Origin: a virus
Length of the DNA stretch: 64,000 nucleotides
Reading direction: 5' to 3' (one strand)
IMG/VR virus record: IMGVR_UViG_3300032053_000050
Location: 1 to 64,000 of that record
In this document: positions 1 to 8,943 of the stretch, in pieces
How positions within the stretch are numbered: position 1 is the stretch's first letter
How the letters are laid out: every line of letters starts with the position of its first letter
Notes under the pieces: model-generated
Databases searched by the model: none
What the model was told of the DNA's origin: nothing
The model's input: only the letters and a program-made list of their open reading frames with translations
Made by a program: the position numbers and the translations under genes

Positions 1-22
1 AAAAATGAAAATTCTTTCATGA

Positions 23-154
23 TTATTAAAACGAGATAAAGAAATAATAATCAAAAAAGAAAAAGCCACTATTGCTAATGACTTTAATTATATTATGATT
101 ATAGATAAAGATTATACTCAATTCAATCATTTTATAAAAAAGAAAGAGAATTAA
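23..154 (+). pseudogene. Remnant of a homing-nuclease C-terminus
   Basis: An open frame after a TGA at 20-22 encodes about 43 residues with no start, containing EKATIANDFNYIMIIDKDY. This closely resembles the C-terminus encoded at 16356-16505 (EKSTIDKGFKYIIIIDKDY), so both look like leftovers of one endonuclease family. The 3' end overlaps the convergent minus-strand gene. Identification of the parent family is inference from the motif and from the many homing endonucleases in the window. Confidence 0.45.
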
Positions 155-890
155 TAAAATTGTAGATTTGTTTTAATCCAGATAAACCAATATTTCTAGT
201 ATCCCAATAATTTGATAATATAATATTTGGTTTTTTTGAAAAATAAATTTTTAGATTTCCATCTAATAATATTTCTGAAAATTTGATTTCAGGATACATT
301 AAATTAAGAAATGTGCGTTTATTATCTTTATCACCAATGCCAATTATAAATGAGTTTTTTACCATTTCAAAGGCTTTATTCATAATACTAAGCCGTATAG
401 TTTTATATATATTATCATGAGATGATATTAAAGTAAAATTAAATAATTTTTGATATTCTTGTTCTACTACATTACTATAATGCCAATTTCTTTCTGTACT
501 TTGTGGAAATGGTCGTAAATTAATAAGAGCTGTTTCAGTTCTATTTAATTCATTTATTATATAATTATTCAAAAAACTTATGCCTTCTTTTGATAAAGAT
601 TCAAAAAAACGATCGTCTTTATATCTTAATGCTAACATAAATCTTGAAATAAATTGAAGGAATGTTGAAGAAACTGGTGGATCGTCTATTTCAAGTACAG
701 AAAATCCCTGTCCTATAGTCAGAAGTTTTCTGGTTTTATATTTCTCCATAAGACTATGGATACTATTTTCTATTCCTTTTGAAATGTTTATACCTGGTTC
801 ATTACCAAAAAAAATAAAGTGAGCTTTATCTATTGGACCATAACCAATATGCCTATGTAATCCTAATATTTGTTCATTCGTCAATATCAT
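132..890 (-). CDS. Uncharacterised protein, possibly uracil-DNA-glycosylase-like
   Basis: 252 residues from an ATG at 890; an in-frame ATG at 938 would overlap the upstream HD gene by 65 bases, so the inner start is preferred (17-base overlap). Visible segments are FIFFGNEPGI near the N-terminus, NLRPFPQSTERNWHY in the middle and a C-terminal IILSNYWDTRNIG. The early GNEPG turn and late hydrophobic strands recall the fold of uracil-DNA glycosylase-like enzymes, but I cannot place catalytic residues. It is the last gene of the leftward block. Confidence 0.5.
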   Translation of the reverse strand: MILTNEQILGLHRHIGYGPIDKAHFIFFGNEPGINISKGIENSIHSLMEKYKTRKLLTIGQGFSVLEIDDPPVSSTFLQFISRFMLALRYKDDRFFESLSKEGISFLNNYIINELNRTETALINLRPFPQSTERNWHYSNVVEQEYQKLFNFTLISSHDNIYKTIRLSIMNKAFEMVKNSFIIGIGDKDNKRTFLNLMYPEIKFSEILLDGNLKIYFSKKPNIILSNYWDTRNIGLSGLKQIYNFINSLSFL

Positions 891-1377
891 TTTCCCAATC
901 GATTTGCATATTATCAAAATCTGAAAATTTGTTTGCAAGAGGAAAATATTCTTCTTTTTGAAATGTTTCTCTTTTTGAAGGTCTCATTTGATGTATTTGT
1001 TTAACTCTCATATGATTCTTAACAATATAATGAACTATATCATAATTAGCTCCAAGATTTTCAATCCAATCTTTATATTTTTCAACTAATCGCAAAGAAC
1101 CAAACTCATGTCCATGAGCACTCCATTTATTATTCACAAACTTTGTGGCTTCAACTTTCCCAAGGTCATGTAATAAACCCGATATTAAAAAATTAATATT
1201 TTTTGTTCTTCTTGCTCTATTACAAACTATCATTTCATGAATATAAAGATTTCCCTCGGGATGCCAATTTTTTGATTGCTGTGTTGTTTTAGCTTTCTCT
1301 AAAAGTTCTTGAATTTTAAGAGGAGCTATTTTTATAAGTTCTTTAAATGTAGGTAATTCTATAGTTCTTGCTCTCAT
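874..1377 (-). CDS. HD-domain phosphohydrolase
   Basis: 167 residues from the ATG at 1377; a TTG at 1383 is the only upstream alternative and lies almost in the promoter. HD-superfamily features: HEMIVCNRARR, then LLHDLGK (the paired metal-binding His-Asp), then HGHEFGS and VKNHMRV, in the order H...HD...H...H of metal-dependent phosphohydrolases. The substrate is not evident; family members act on nucleotides, (p)ppGpp-like compounds or RNA 2',3' ends. A TATATTTG box sits directly upstream (1381-1388), so the mRNA may be almost leaderless. Confidence 0.75.
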   Translation of the reverse strand: MRARTIELPTFKELIKIAPLKIQELLEKAKTTQQSKNWHPEGNLYIHEMIVCNRARRTKNINFLISGLLHDLGKVEATKFVNNKWSAHGHEFGSLRLVEKYKDWIENLGANYDIVHYIVKNHMRVKQIHQMRPSKRETFQKEEYFPLANKFSDFDNMQIDWENDIDE

Positions 1378-1378
1378 A

Positions 1379-1411
1379 TACAAATATAATACAATTTATT
1401 GATATAAAAAA
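1379..1411 (-). promoter_or_regulatory. Minus-strand promoter for the HD gene
   Basis: Read leftward the strand shows TTTTTTATATCAA, then TATATTTG at 1388-1381. This matches the Bacteroidota -33/-7 pattern (TAnnTTTG at -7) and the same arrangement seen at 6.6, 28.1, 38.8 and 53.6 kb. The -7 box ends four bases from the ATG, implying little or no leader. Confidence 0.6.
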
Positions 1412-1506
1412 TTTATACTTTATCTATAAAATATTATGAAATATTTTAGAAAAATAATAATTTGTTTGTTTGCGAAAATGTAATTTATTATTATTTATGA
1501 TTAAAA

Positions 1507-1962
1507 TTATTTTTTATTATATTCTTTACGAAGTCGACGTAATATTACATGATTAGGTTGTATTTGTCTGTTATCATTAAAAAATTCTTTATAACTATTT
1601 CCATATAAATCATTTATAAAAAGAGCAACTGCAGCACTACGACTAATTCCTGCTGAACAATGAACTATAAATATTTGTTTTTCTTTATTTGTTTCAATAA
1701 AAGTTATTAATTCTCTTGCCTGTTTTTTACTAAAAACACCAAAACCTTCTTTGATATTTTCATCAAGTTCTCCGTAATCTCCAAAATATTGAATTTTAAC
1801 ATTAGAATGTTCTTTTTCAAAATATCCATCACAATCTAAACCAACCACATCAAGAATAGAAATAAATGCATAGGTATCAAATGATTCTACATTTAAGTCA
1901 TTAATACTCTGTTCTCTCATAAAACGATCAAATTCTTGTTTACTATATGCAAAAATTTTCAT
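1507..1962 (-). CDS. Dual-specificity/tyrosine phosphatase-like protein
   Basis: 151 residues with the cysteine-phosphatase signature HCSAGISRS (CX5R loop) near residue 107, preceded by an acidic stretch that may supply the general acid. The size fits small dual-specificity phosphatases. It could act on phosphoprotein or on RNA/nucleotide 3'-phosphates; the neighbours (RNA ligase, HD hydrolase) favour an RNA-repair role but that is inference. It abuts the RNA ligase gene (1964), so the two are likely co-transcribed. Confidence 0.75.
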   Translation of the reverse strand: MKIFAYSKQEFDRFMREQSINDLNVESFDTYAFISILDVVGLDCDGYFEKEHSNVKIQYFGDYGELDENIKEGFGVFSKKQARELITFIETNKEKQIFIVHCSAGISRSAAVALFINDLYGNSYKEFFNDNRQIQPNHVILRRLRKEYNKK

Positions 1963-1963
1963 T

Positions 1964-3172
1964 TTATTTCCATTTTTTTACAAGTTTTTTAGCTTCCATT
2001 AAATGTTTAGAAGTGTTTAACATATATTCTACTTTCTTTTCTTTATATTTATCAGAATTTTCAATTTTAGTTTTTGCCAATCCAAAATATGCAGATTTGT
2101 GCTTATCAGTTGCAAATTTAGCCCAATTACCAAAGTAAAATCCTTTTTCATCATTATATGCGTTAACTAATTCATTAACGCAATCTTCTATATAATTGGA
2201 CCAGTTAACAATAGATACTTTTACATTAGTAATAAAATCAAATGCATCTCTATCATCTTCATAGTTCAACTCAGTTATAACATCATCTAAAGTTTCATTA
2301 AGATAATTCTGAATAATAAAATCTTCTATAAATATTGAAACAGTTCTGATTCCATGTTTATGAATATACCATTCACATTTTATTTTCAACATCTGACCAT
2401 CTTCAAATTCAACTACCCAGCCCTCAATATCTTCCATTGTCTTTGCCATTTCTAGCAAATCATCAACAGAACGATATTCTTTTAATTTTTTAATACGAGG
2501 AACATTTTTGTATTTTATACTTTCTATATTTACATCTACAACTGAAACATATTCTCCATATTTATTATCTCTAAATCCGATTAAACGAAGTTCTCTTCCA
2601 GAATATTTTAAAACAATACGATTATCATAAGCTACATATTCAAACAATGGAGTAAAATCTACTTCTAACGCACTATTTATTAAATTTGCAATATCTTCTC
2701 TTTCTTCATATATTTTATTTGCAGCTAAAGACTGTTCATTATCTATACCTCCTTGAGTTTTGGCAAATATTTTTTCATTTGGCAACTTCATAAAAGCTAT
2801 TAAAGAACCATCTTCTTTAAGAGTTATATTTTTTATTTTTTTATCTTTAACTACATCATATAACGTTTCTGGTGTTTGATTTATGTTAAAAAATTTTCGT
2901 AACATCAAATATCTTCTGAATAAAGTTCCATCTTCATTGAATATGAAAGTAACTCCACGCATATCTCTTGCGTGTATAAAACGTTCGTTTTCTAATGGCT
3001 TAACGAACCAATCATATTCACACAAAAAATAATTGAATGTAACTACTTTGAAACCATCAATAATCCATTCAGTCTTATAAAAATTAAAATTCTTATAAGC
3101 TTCACAAATTCTTAATGCATCATTATAGGTTATTTGATATACGCCTTCTCTTGGAGTTAAATGTTTTATCAT
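1964..3172 (-). CDS. rnlA: T4 Rnl1-type RNA ligase
   Basis: 402 residues from ATG 3172 (an ATG three codons earlier is also open). The nucleotidyltransferase motif I is KEDGSL, with the lysine that is adenylated; upstream RGVTFIFNEDG and RYLMLRKFFN match the Rnl1 N-terminal region, and EGWVVEFEDGQMLKIK matches motifs IV/V. T4 Rnl1 reseals tRNAs cut by host anticodon nucleases, which suits a phage with a large tRNA set. The N-terminus starts MIKHLTPRE, a leader shared with four unrelated small proteins in this window. Confidence 0.88.
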   Translation of the reverse strand: MIKHLTPREGVYQITYNDALRICEAYKNFNFYKTEWIIDGFKVVTFNYFLCEYDWFVKPLENERFIHARDMRGVTFIFNEDGTLFRRYLMLRKFFNINQTPETLYDVVKDKKIKNITLKEDGSLIAFMKLPNEKIFAKTQGGIDNEQSLAANKIYEEREDIANLINSALEVDFTPLFEYVAYDNRIVLKYSGRELRLIGFRDNKYGEYVSVVDVNIESIKYKNVPRIKKLKEYRSVDDLLEMAKTMEDIEGWVVEFEDGQMLKIKCEWYIHKHGIRTVSIFIEDFIIQNYLNETLDDVITELNYEDDRDAFDFITNVKVSIVNWSNYIEDCVNELVNAYNDEKGFYFGNWAKFATDKHKSAYFGLAKTKIENSDKYKEKKVEYMLNTSKHLMEAKKLVKKWK

Positions 3173-3184
3173 TTTTAACATTAT

Positions 3185-3700
3185 TTATCTACAAAAATGA
3201 TCTGCTACATTACTTGCAATTTTTGCAAATGGTTTTCCAAAAACTTTATAACCATATCCACTTAATAAACCTAATCCCGGTGCATACATTTTATTTGATA
3301 AATTTGCATGAGAATTAGCTTCTGGAACGGAATTAAAATCTAAATGAACTTCTATTGTTTTTTTAAAAAATTCATCTTTTCCATTTACTAATTCTGCTGT
3401 TTGCAAAGCAAACTCAGCTTCTTTCCAAAGTTTAGATGGCATTTCATCTATCTGTGATTTATTTATACGTTTTTCCCACATATCACAGATTAATAGATGA
3501 CACCCATGTCCAACTTGCATTCTATCAATTTTGTGCATACAAATTATGATAGAATATTTAATTCTTCGAGAATGTACTTGACTATCACAACCTATTATTA
3601 TTTTTCCAAATGGATTTTCTACAATCCAATCTTTAACATATTTTTCTATATTATAAATAGATTCACCTGTAATTTTTTTAAATATCATTTCTTTTTCCAT
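3185..3700 (-). CDS. RNase H-like DUF458 protein
   Basis: 171 residues. The N-terminal half shows IIIGCDSQVHSRRIKYSIIICM, the typical beta-hairpin with an acidic residue of the RNase H-like DUF458 (YkuK) family, and later EVHLDFNSVPEANS supplies further acidic residues. Function in the family is unproven; a nuclease role is assumed from the fold. It lies between the RNA ligase and the peptidase with 2-3 base gaps, as part of one leftward operon. Confidence 0.75.
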   Translation of the reverse strand: MEKEMIFKKITGESIYNIEKYVKDWIVENPFGKIIIGCDSQVHSRRIKYSIIICMHKIDRMQVGHGCHLLICDMWEKRINKSQIDEMPSKLWKEAEFALQTAELVNGKDEFFKKTIEVHLDFNSVPEANSHANLSNKMYAPGLGLLSGYGYKVFGKPFAKIASNVADHFCR

Positions 3701-3701
3701 G

Positions 3702-4169
3702 TTATAGATATTTTATTTTTATTTCATCTCTTTTATTTGCCATTCCCCTTATTACCCAAACCCTTTTAGCTTTTTTCCATTTTCTTTTTTGAAGTCCTGT
3801 CCAAGATACAATTTCATCTGGAACTTTATTAATATCCATTCTTCTATTTTTTGCTTGGGCTATTTTAGAAAGAACATATGCTATTGCTCTCAATTCATAT
3901 TTTTTATTATATTGATTATATTCTTTAAGTTTTTCAATTGCATATTTTTCTGCTTCATATTCTTCTATAAATCTTGGTTTACCCATATAATGATTTAAAA
4001 CAACATGTCCTATTTCATGAAATGCTACGCCTAAAGTATCATAATCTACAATATATGGAATTTTTACTTCTCTTTTCTTTGGATCTGCCCACCCACATGA
4101 AGATTTTGACCATTGTTTAACTACAATATTATTATTTATTAATTCTTGTTCAAGTATTTTCTTTAACAT
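3702..4169 (-). CDS. Zinc metallopeptidase-like protein (HExxH)
   Basis: 155 residues. VAFHEIGHVVLNHYMG provides an HExxH zinc site, and EEYEAEKYAIEKL provides a plausible third ligand, as in ImmA/IrrE-type or SprT-like small peptidases. The C-terminus is very basic (KRKWKKAKRVWVIRG). It is the first gene after the minus-strand promoter at 4190-4218 and so likely heads the leftward operon. The target is unknown. Confidence 0.65.
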   Translation of the reverse strand: MLKKILEQELINNNIVVKQWSKSSCGWADPKKREVKIPYIVDYDTLGVAFHEIGHVVLNHYMGKPRFIEEYEAEKYAIEKLKEYNQYNKKYELRAIAYVLSKIAQAKNRRMDINKVPDEIVSWTGLQKRKWKKAKRVWVIRGMANKRDEIKIKYL

Positions 4170-4189
4170 ATTGTATATAATTGATTAAT

Positions 4190-4218
4190 GTGCAAATATA
4201 ATATAAATATTTGACAAA
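4190..4218 (-). promoter_or_regulatory. Promoter of the leftward operon
   Basis: Leftward reading gives TTGTCAAA (4217-4210) followed by TATATTTG (4200-4193), a good Bacteroidota -33/-7 pair. It sits about 22 bases ahead of the start of the HExxH gene. Confidence 0.65.
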
Positions 4219-4328
4219 ATAAAATATTTCTTAATAAAAATTTAACAACAAAACTAAAACTTATTTAAAGGACATCATAAAATTAGTGCCTAAGTCCTCT
4301 AGAAAATTGTAATTCTTGAGTCGCCTGT

Positions 4329-4353
4329 ACACGCGCGTGTCGCGTACATGTAC
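4329..4353. repeat. GC-rich double palindrome between divergent operons
   Basis: ACACGCGCGTGT (4329-4340) is a perfect 12-base palindrome, and GTACATGTAC (4344-4353) is a perfect 10-base one three bases later. Both are strikingly GC-rich for this genome and lie between the divergent promoters at 4190-4218 and 4414-4421, a likely place for an operator or a recognition site. Confidence 0.5.
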
Positions 4354-4399
4354 AATGATATTAAAAATTTTTAAATTTTTGTTAAATTATTTTTAAATG

Positions 4400-4421
4400 T
4401 CAAAAAATATATTTATATTTG
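4400..4421 (+). promoter_or_regulatory. Promoter for the 4426 gene
   Basis: GTCAAAAAA followed by TATATTTG at 4414-4421. The ATG is only five bases after the -7 box, so the transcript is probably leaderless. Confidence 0.55.
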
Positions 4422-4425
4422 TAAA

Positions 4426-5157
4426 ATGAATATGTTTATAGTTTTATTACTTTTATTTTTTGTACAAAAAAATCCTATGTTTAATAAGCATGGGTGTCCT
4501 TCTACATATGGTATAAATACATATGTTAAAAATAATGAACAAAATTTAATACAAGAATATGAATATAAAATAGATACATTATATGATATTAATATTTATA
4601 CAGAAGATTTAAGTAAAACTAGTGATGATGATTTAGGACAATTTTATATTCCTGATTATATTGTTATTACAAACTTAGAAGTATTTGCTGCTTACGAATT
4701 TCAAAATTTATCTAAATTTAAACAACAAACTATTTCATACACTGAAAGAACGGTTAAAGGCGTTATTTTTCATGAATTGACACATGCTTATTTTTATCAA
4801 ACAGTGATAATTATGAGAAATGAAAATAAAACGGTTTCTCCCGAATATAGTACATTTAAAATGTACTCAACTGCTTCTATGAAATTTAGTGTAGATTTTA
4901 TAGAAGAAGGAATTTGTGAATATGTTATACACAATTTAAAAGAATCTGCAAAATTGAAAAATATTGTTATTCCTGAAACTGAAGCAGATCTATTAGATAA
5001 TAAAATAAATACGTTATATTGTTATTCAGTATATTTTTTACAAGATTTTTTGGATAAGCAAGGACTTAAAAAAGGAATGGAAATATTAATAAATAATAAA
5101 CCACCAACATTAGAAGAAATACTTAAACCTGAATTATTTTTTAAACGTCTAAAATAA
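4426..5157 (+). CDS. Secreted zincin-like metallopeptidase
   Basis: 243 residues with a hydrophobic N-terminus (FIVLLLLFFVQ) that reads as a signal peptide or membrane anchor. GVIFHELTHAYFY is an HExxH zinc motif, followed about 55 residues later by IEEGICEYVIHN, where a Glu could be the third ligand (gluzincin pattern). It probably acts outside the cytoplasm; substrate unknown. It is followed seven bases later by a LamG-like lipoprotein gene. Confidence 0.65.
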   Translation: MNMFIVLLLLFFVQKNPMFNKHGCPSTYGINTYVKNNEQNLIQEYEYKIDTLYDINIYTEDLSKTSDDDLGQFYIPDYIVITNLEVFAAYEFQNLSKFKQQTISYTERTVKGVIFHELTHAYFYQTVIIMRNENKTVSPEYSTFKMYSTASMKFSVDFIEEGICEYVIHNLKESAKLKNIVIPETEADLLDNKINTLYCYSVYFLQDFLDKQGLKKGMEILINNKPPTLEEILKPELFFKRLK

Positions 5158-5164
5158 ATTTTAT

Positions 5165-5995
5165 ATGAAAAAAATATTTTATTTTCTAATAATAGCTTTA
5201 ATAGGTTGTGAAAAAATACCAAATATTATATATAATTATCCTACAAGAGGATTAGTATCTTATTATTCTTTTGATAATTATTCAATTTTGGATTGTTATG
5301 GAAATAATAATGGGTGGACAGAACATGATACAATTACTCCTCCGGGATGGAGTTTTGGAAATGGAATTATAGGACAAGATTTTATGACAAATTCTGAATT
5401 ACACACTCTGCATGATCATAAACATGTACTCAGCATATATAATGAAATTGATAAAAATCTACATTCAAATTTAATTAATAATCCATTTTCTGTATCCTTA
5501 TGGTTTAATTGTACAAGTTGGTGTAGTTTATTAGAATCTGCTGGAATAATAATGTGGGGACAAAGTCAAACTGATATTTCAATGTCTTTAGATATATATG
5601 GAGGCATACCTTCATTAGGATATTTGGCACTAAAGTTTAATAATATTTATTTTTTTAATAATTTTGATTCTCCTGAAGCTAGTAATTGTCTTGTTTCGTA
5701 TAAATATTATATAGGTACATCTTGGCATCATATTGTAATGACATATGATGGTAAAATGATGTTTTTATATATAGATAATGTTTTAGAAGATAGTAAAGAA
5801 AGAGTATCAATAAAAGAAGTAAATAGCATATCTTTAGGAATTGGTAGTTTTTATTATTTTCCAGGTGAAATAGATGAACTTTATTTTTACAATGTTTGTT
5901 TAACAAACTATGAAATATCACAATTATATAATATAGAAATAGGAGATAATCCAGAACTTCCAACATCTTTAAAATTTGATTATTTAAATAATTAA
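5165..5995 (+). CDS. LamG-like (concanavalin fold) lipoprotein
   Basis: 276 residues. The N-terminus MKKIFYFLIIALIGCEK has a lipobox (ALIGC), so it is probably a lipoprotein. The rest matches a laminin-G/concanavalin-like domain: GLVSYYSFD at the start, PFSVSLWFNC, WHHIVMTYDGK, YIDNVLEDS and PGEIDELYFYN at the end. Such domains bind sugars or mediate adhesion. In a phage this could alter the host surface or belong to a lysogenic-conversion-like set; that is inference. Confidence 0.75.
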   Translation: MKKIFYFLIIALIGCEKIPNIIYNYPTRGLVSYYSFDNYSILDCYGNNNGWTEHDTITPPGWSFGNGIIGQDFMTNSELHTLHDHKHVLSIYNEIDKNLHSNLINNPFSVSLWFNCTSWCSLLESAGIIMWGQSQTDISMSLDIYGGIPSLGYLALKFNNIYFFNNFDSPEASNCLVSYKYYIGTSWHHIVMTYDGKMMFLYIDNVLEDSKERVSIKEVNSISLGIGSFYYFPGEIDELYFYNVCLTNYEISQLYNIEIGDNPELPTSLKFDYLNN

Positions 5996-5997
5996 AA

Positions 5998-6582
5998 ATG
6001 AGAATAGCTATTTTGGGTGGAGCATTTGATCCACCCACTAATGGACATATTAATTTAGCTCAATGCATATTAGATCGTTTAGGATTTGATGAAGTTTGGA
6101 TGATGCCTGTTTCTCAACACACATTTGAAAAGAAGATGACAATATTTGAACACAGAATTACAATGTGTTTAATAGCTACGGATTTTAATCCTCGCATACA
6201 TGTAACTTATTATAAACAAGAAAATAATCATATAGATGGAACTTTATCTTTATATAGAAAATTAAGAAAGACATATAAAGAAAAATTTTATATGGTTATT
6301 GGAATGGATAATGCTAATAATATTAATAAATGGATTAATGCCGATGAATTAATTAATATAGTTCCTTTTATTGTAGTTACTCGTAAAGGTGTTACAAAAA
6401 ATGAAAAAATAAATTGGTATATTGAAGATGACAAACATATTTTTGTTAAAGATTGCGATATTATGGAAATTTCTTCTACAATGATTAGAGATGCAGTGAA
6501 ACATAATAACAAGGAAATTTTAAAACAGGGTTTAAATCCTAATGTATTAACATATATTAAAGATTACAAACTTTATGAATAA
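5998..6582 (+). CDS. nadD: Nicotinate-mononucleotide adenylyltransferase
   Basis: 194 residues. GGAFDPPTNGHI contains the T/HxGH nucleotidyltransferase signature, MVIGMDNANNINKW matches the NadD loop that contacts substrate, and ISSTMIRD is the C-terminal ISSTxxR motif. It joins NaMN and ATP into NaAD, the third step of the Preiss-Handler route, whose other three enzymes are encoded at 39.5-42.9 kb. It begins two bases after the preceding gene ends. Confidence 0.9.
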   Translation: MRIAILGGAFDPPTNGHINLAQCILDRLGFDEVWMMPVSQHTFEKKMTIFEHRITMCLIATDFNPRIHVTYYKQENNHIDGTLSLYRKLRKTYKEKFYMVIGMDNANNINKWINADELINIVPFIVVTRKGVTKNEKINWYIEDDKHIFVKDCDIMEISSTMIRDAVKHNNKEILKQGLNPNVLTYIKDYKLYE

Positions 6583-6587
6583 ATTTT

Positions 6588-6615
6588 TTTATATCAAAAA
6601 ATATGTTTATATTTG
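6588..6615 (+). promoter_or_regulatory. Promoter for the P-loop kinase gene
   Basis: TTTATATCAAAAA followed by TATATTTG at 6608-6615, the same phage-wide pattern as at 28.1, 38.8 and 53.6 kb; start codon at 6631. Confidence 0.6.
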
Positions 6616-6630
6616 TACAAATTATAAAAC

Positions 6631-7023
6631 ATGAATAAAACATTAATAGTTATAAGAGGGTTACCTGGAAGTGGCAAAAGTACTTTTGCAAGAATATTAG
6701 TTGAACCAGGATGTATTTGTACAGCTGATGATTATTTCATGAAAGATGGAAAATATCAATGGGATGCTACAAAAATAGGGATTGCTCATAATGTTTGTAT
6801 TGTTAAATGTGAAAGACTTATGAAAATGCAACTTCCAACTATTGCGATTGCTAATACTTCAACTACCAAGAAGGAATTAAAACCATATTATGATTTGGCT
6901 GAAAAATATAATTATAAAATATTTTCAATTATTGTTGAGAATAGAATGAATACTAAAAATACACATAATGTTCCAGAAGAAACAATAGAGGACATGAAAA
7001 AAAGATTTGATATACAATTATAA
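6631..7023 (+). CDS. P-loop kinase (polynucleotide-kinase-like AAA ATPase)
   Basis: 130 residues. IRGLPGSGKSTFA is a Walker A motif, TADDYF the DxD-like second motif, and the tail HNVPEETIEDMKKRF is typical of small zeta-toxin/PNK-like kinases found in phages. It likely phosphorylates a nucleic-acid end or small molecule. In T4, a 5' kinase works with Rnl1 in tRNA repair; the ligase gene is at 2-3 kb, so a similar pairing is possible, though this protein lacks a phosphatase domain. Confidence 0.75.
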   Translation: MNKTLIVIRGLPGSGKSTFARILVEPGCICTADDYFMKDGKYQWDATKIGIAHNVCIVKCERLMKMQLPTIAIANTSTTKKELKPYYDLAEKYNYKIFSIIVENRMNTKNTHNVPEETIEDMKKRFDIQL

Positions 7024-7057
7024 TATTGTAATATATAATTAATTAAATAAATTTTCT

Positions 7058-7309
7058 ATGAAAAAAACAAAAAATATAAAAGATATTAAAACTTTGATTA
7101 AAGAAGCAAAAGCTAAAAAAGATGAACCTAATATTATTCCTTTTTCAGATTTAATAATAGGAGGAGTATATTTAACTCACACAAAGGATCTTATTCAAAT
7201 AAGAGAGATTGATGTATCAAATACAAAACTTCTTATATTTAATATGACAGAACAGTGTAAACAATGGGTTGATTTTAAAAGACACATTATCACAGAAAGA
7301 AAAAGATAA
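7058..7309 (+). CDS. Small uncharacterised protein
   Basis: 83 residues with a basic N-terminal helix (KTKNIKDIKTLIKEAKAKK) and a compact beta-rich remainder (GGVYLTHTKDLIQIREID). No family recognised. It is followed immediately by a strong hairpin at 7316-7372. Confidence 0.6.
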   Translation: MKKTKNIKDIKTLIKEAKAKKDEPNIIPFSDLIIGGVYLTHTKDLIQIREIDVSNTKLLIFNMTEQCKQWVDFKRHIITERKR

Positions 7310-7315
7310 TTTAAA

Positions 7316-7372
7316 AAACATAGATTTAGATTAATTCATGGCATTTACCTACCCCAATCTAAATCTATGTTT
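7316..7372 (+). terminator. Perfect 17-bp hairpin, probable terminator
   Basis: The arms 7316-7332 (begins AAACATAGATTT) and 7356-7372 are exact reverse complements over 17 bases, with a 23-base loop. It lies right after the 83-residue gene. It lacks the usual GC core and U-tract, so it could equally be an mRNA-stabilising or processing hairpin. Confidence 0.5.
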
Positions 7373-7459
7373 ATATGATTGTGATGTATTGGTAAAAATT
7401 GGAAATATAACAGTGTAATAACGGTGAAATCAAACTATTAATAAATAAAAATATATAAA

Positions 7460-8230
7460 ATGTCAATACCTGTAATTGGAACAGCAATTGTTCATACGCC
7501 TTTTTGGATACAGCATTTATTAGATAGTATTGATTATCCTACTGATAACTTTGTTATTTTTAATAATAATGGACGTGGACAAATAACAGAAGAACTGGAT
7601 ATTATTGCGAAAAAACCTCATGAATTTATAAAAAAAATAACTGTTTGTCATTTACCAGCAAATATAGGATGTTCGGGTGCGTGGAATTTAATTATTAAAT
7701 GTTATATGAATTCTCCTTATTGGATTATTACTAATCATGATGTTTCATTTTCTCCAGGTTTTCTAGAAGCAATGAATAATAAAGCTCAAAATAAAGAAGT
7801 GGGAATAATTAATAGTAATAATGGTGAATATGGTGAAGGAGCTTGGGATATTTTTCTTATAAAAGACTGGGTAATTCAAAAATATGGATTATTTGATGAA
7901 AATTTATATCCTGCATATAATGAAGATATTGATTATTGGTTTAGATTTTTTCATGATAATCTTAAACGTGACAATATGGGAGATTTTACTCATTATCATG
8001 GATTAGGAACAAATTATTACGAAACGGGCCAACAAACAAAGAAAGGTGATGGACTTGAAGATAAACTTAATCAAGTTAATTTAATTAATTTTGAATATAT
8101 GGAAAAAAAATGGGGGCCATGTTGGAGAATGACATGGATTCATCCTACACCATTTAATATATCAGGAATGCCTATGTCATTAACTACATATGATTTAGAA
8201 TACGTTAGAAAAAAACATTTAGGATTTTAA
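7460..8230 (+). CDS. GT-A family glycosyltransferase (GT2-like)
   Basis: 256 residues. The strand order VIGTAIVHTPFWIQHLLDSI, NIGCSGAWNLII (donor binding), WIITNHDVSFSPGFLEAMN (DxD-like site, here NHDVSF) and FDENLYPAYNEDIDYWFRF (late acidic motif) matches GT2-type nucleotide-sugar transferases. It may modify phage DNA, virion or host surface glycans. It stands alone between non-coding gaps. Confidence 0.78.
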   Translation: MSIPVIGTAIVHTPFWIQHLLDSIDYPTDNFVIFNNNGRGQITEELDIIAKKPHEFIKKITVCHLPANIGCSGAWNLIIKCYMNSPYWIITNHDVSFSPGFLEAMNNKAQNKEVGIINSNNGEYGEGAWDIFLIKDWVIQKYGLFDENLYPAYNEDIDYWFRFFHDNLKRDNMGDFTHYHGLGTNYYETGQQTKKGDGLEDKLNQVNLINFEYMEKKWGPCWRMTWIHPTPFNISGMPMSLTTYDLEYVRKKHLGF

Positions 8231-8399
8231 TTATAAAACGTCTTAAAAGAAACATAATAAAAGAAATCCAAATTTAACATACTCTTAACAATTAAATTTT
8301 TTTAATTCTTATTTTAGTATTATATTTGTCCTAAACAAAATATAAAAACAGGATAGTCAAAAACTGATTAGAGTAGACATAATTAAAAATAAAAATAAA

Positions 8400-8873
8400 A
8401 TGAAACGAATTTTTTTGGGATTGCTATTAGGAATAATTTTTTGTGTTAGTGTAAATGCACAATATCTTAATTTTAAAGGATTAACAGTTCAAGCAACTAC
8501 CGCTTTATATATTGAAAACGGTGAGCCTAAAAGTGTAAATATTTATACTCAAATATTTGCAATGTCATTTTCTGATAAAATTCTTCTTCATATAATTTAT
8601 GAAAAAGGAGATATTATCGAACAATCTCAAATTTATAAAATCGAAAATGATATAAATTTTATAGATGAAAGTGGAAATGAAAAAATAACTGTTTATAAAT
8701 TTGAAGCTATATCAGGTATAACCAATAAAAGATTTTATTATGAACTTAAAATTAATAGTAATGGTAATTTATTATCGTTTAAACTAACACAACCAGATAT
8801 AATAGAATTTACAATATTTAAGGGAGGTATAACATTACTCAAACCTTATCAATTAGATGTGATTAAATATTAA
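8400..8873 (+). CDS. Secreted uncharacterised protein
   Basis: 157 residues with a clear signal peptide (MKRIFLGLLLGIIFCVSVNAQ, cleavage expected after NAQ-type residues). The mature part is a predicted beta-rich domain without a family I recognise. A TATATTTG box near 8322 lies upstream, with a leader of about 70 bases. Confidence 0.65.
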   Translation: MKRIFLGLLLGIIFCVSVNAQYLNFKGLTVQATTALYIENGEPKSVNIYTQIFAMSFSDKILLHIIYEKGDIIEQSQIYKIENDINFIDESGNEKITVYKFEAISGITNKRFYYELKINSNGNLLSFKLTQPDIIEFTIFKGGITLLKPYQLDVIKY

Positions 8874-8943
8874 AATCAAAAAGACATATTTTATTTTAGT
8901 AAGGATTAATATTCAGTTAATATGTTACAAGCAAATACAATTT

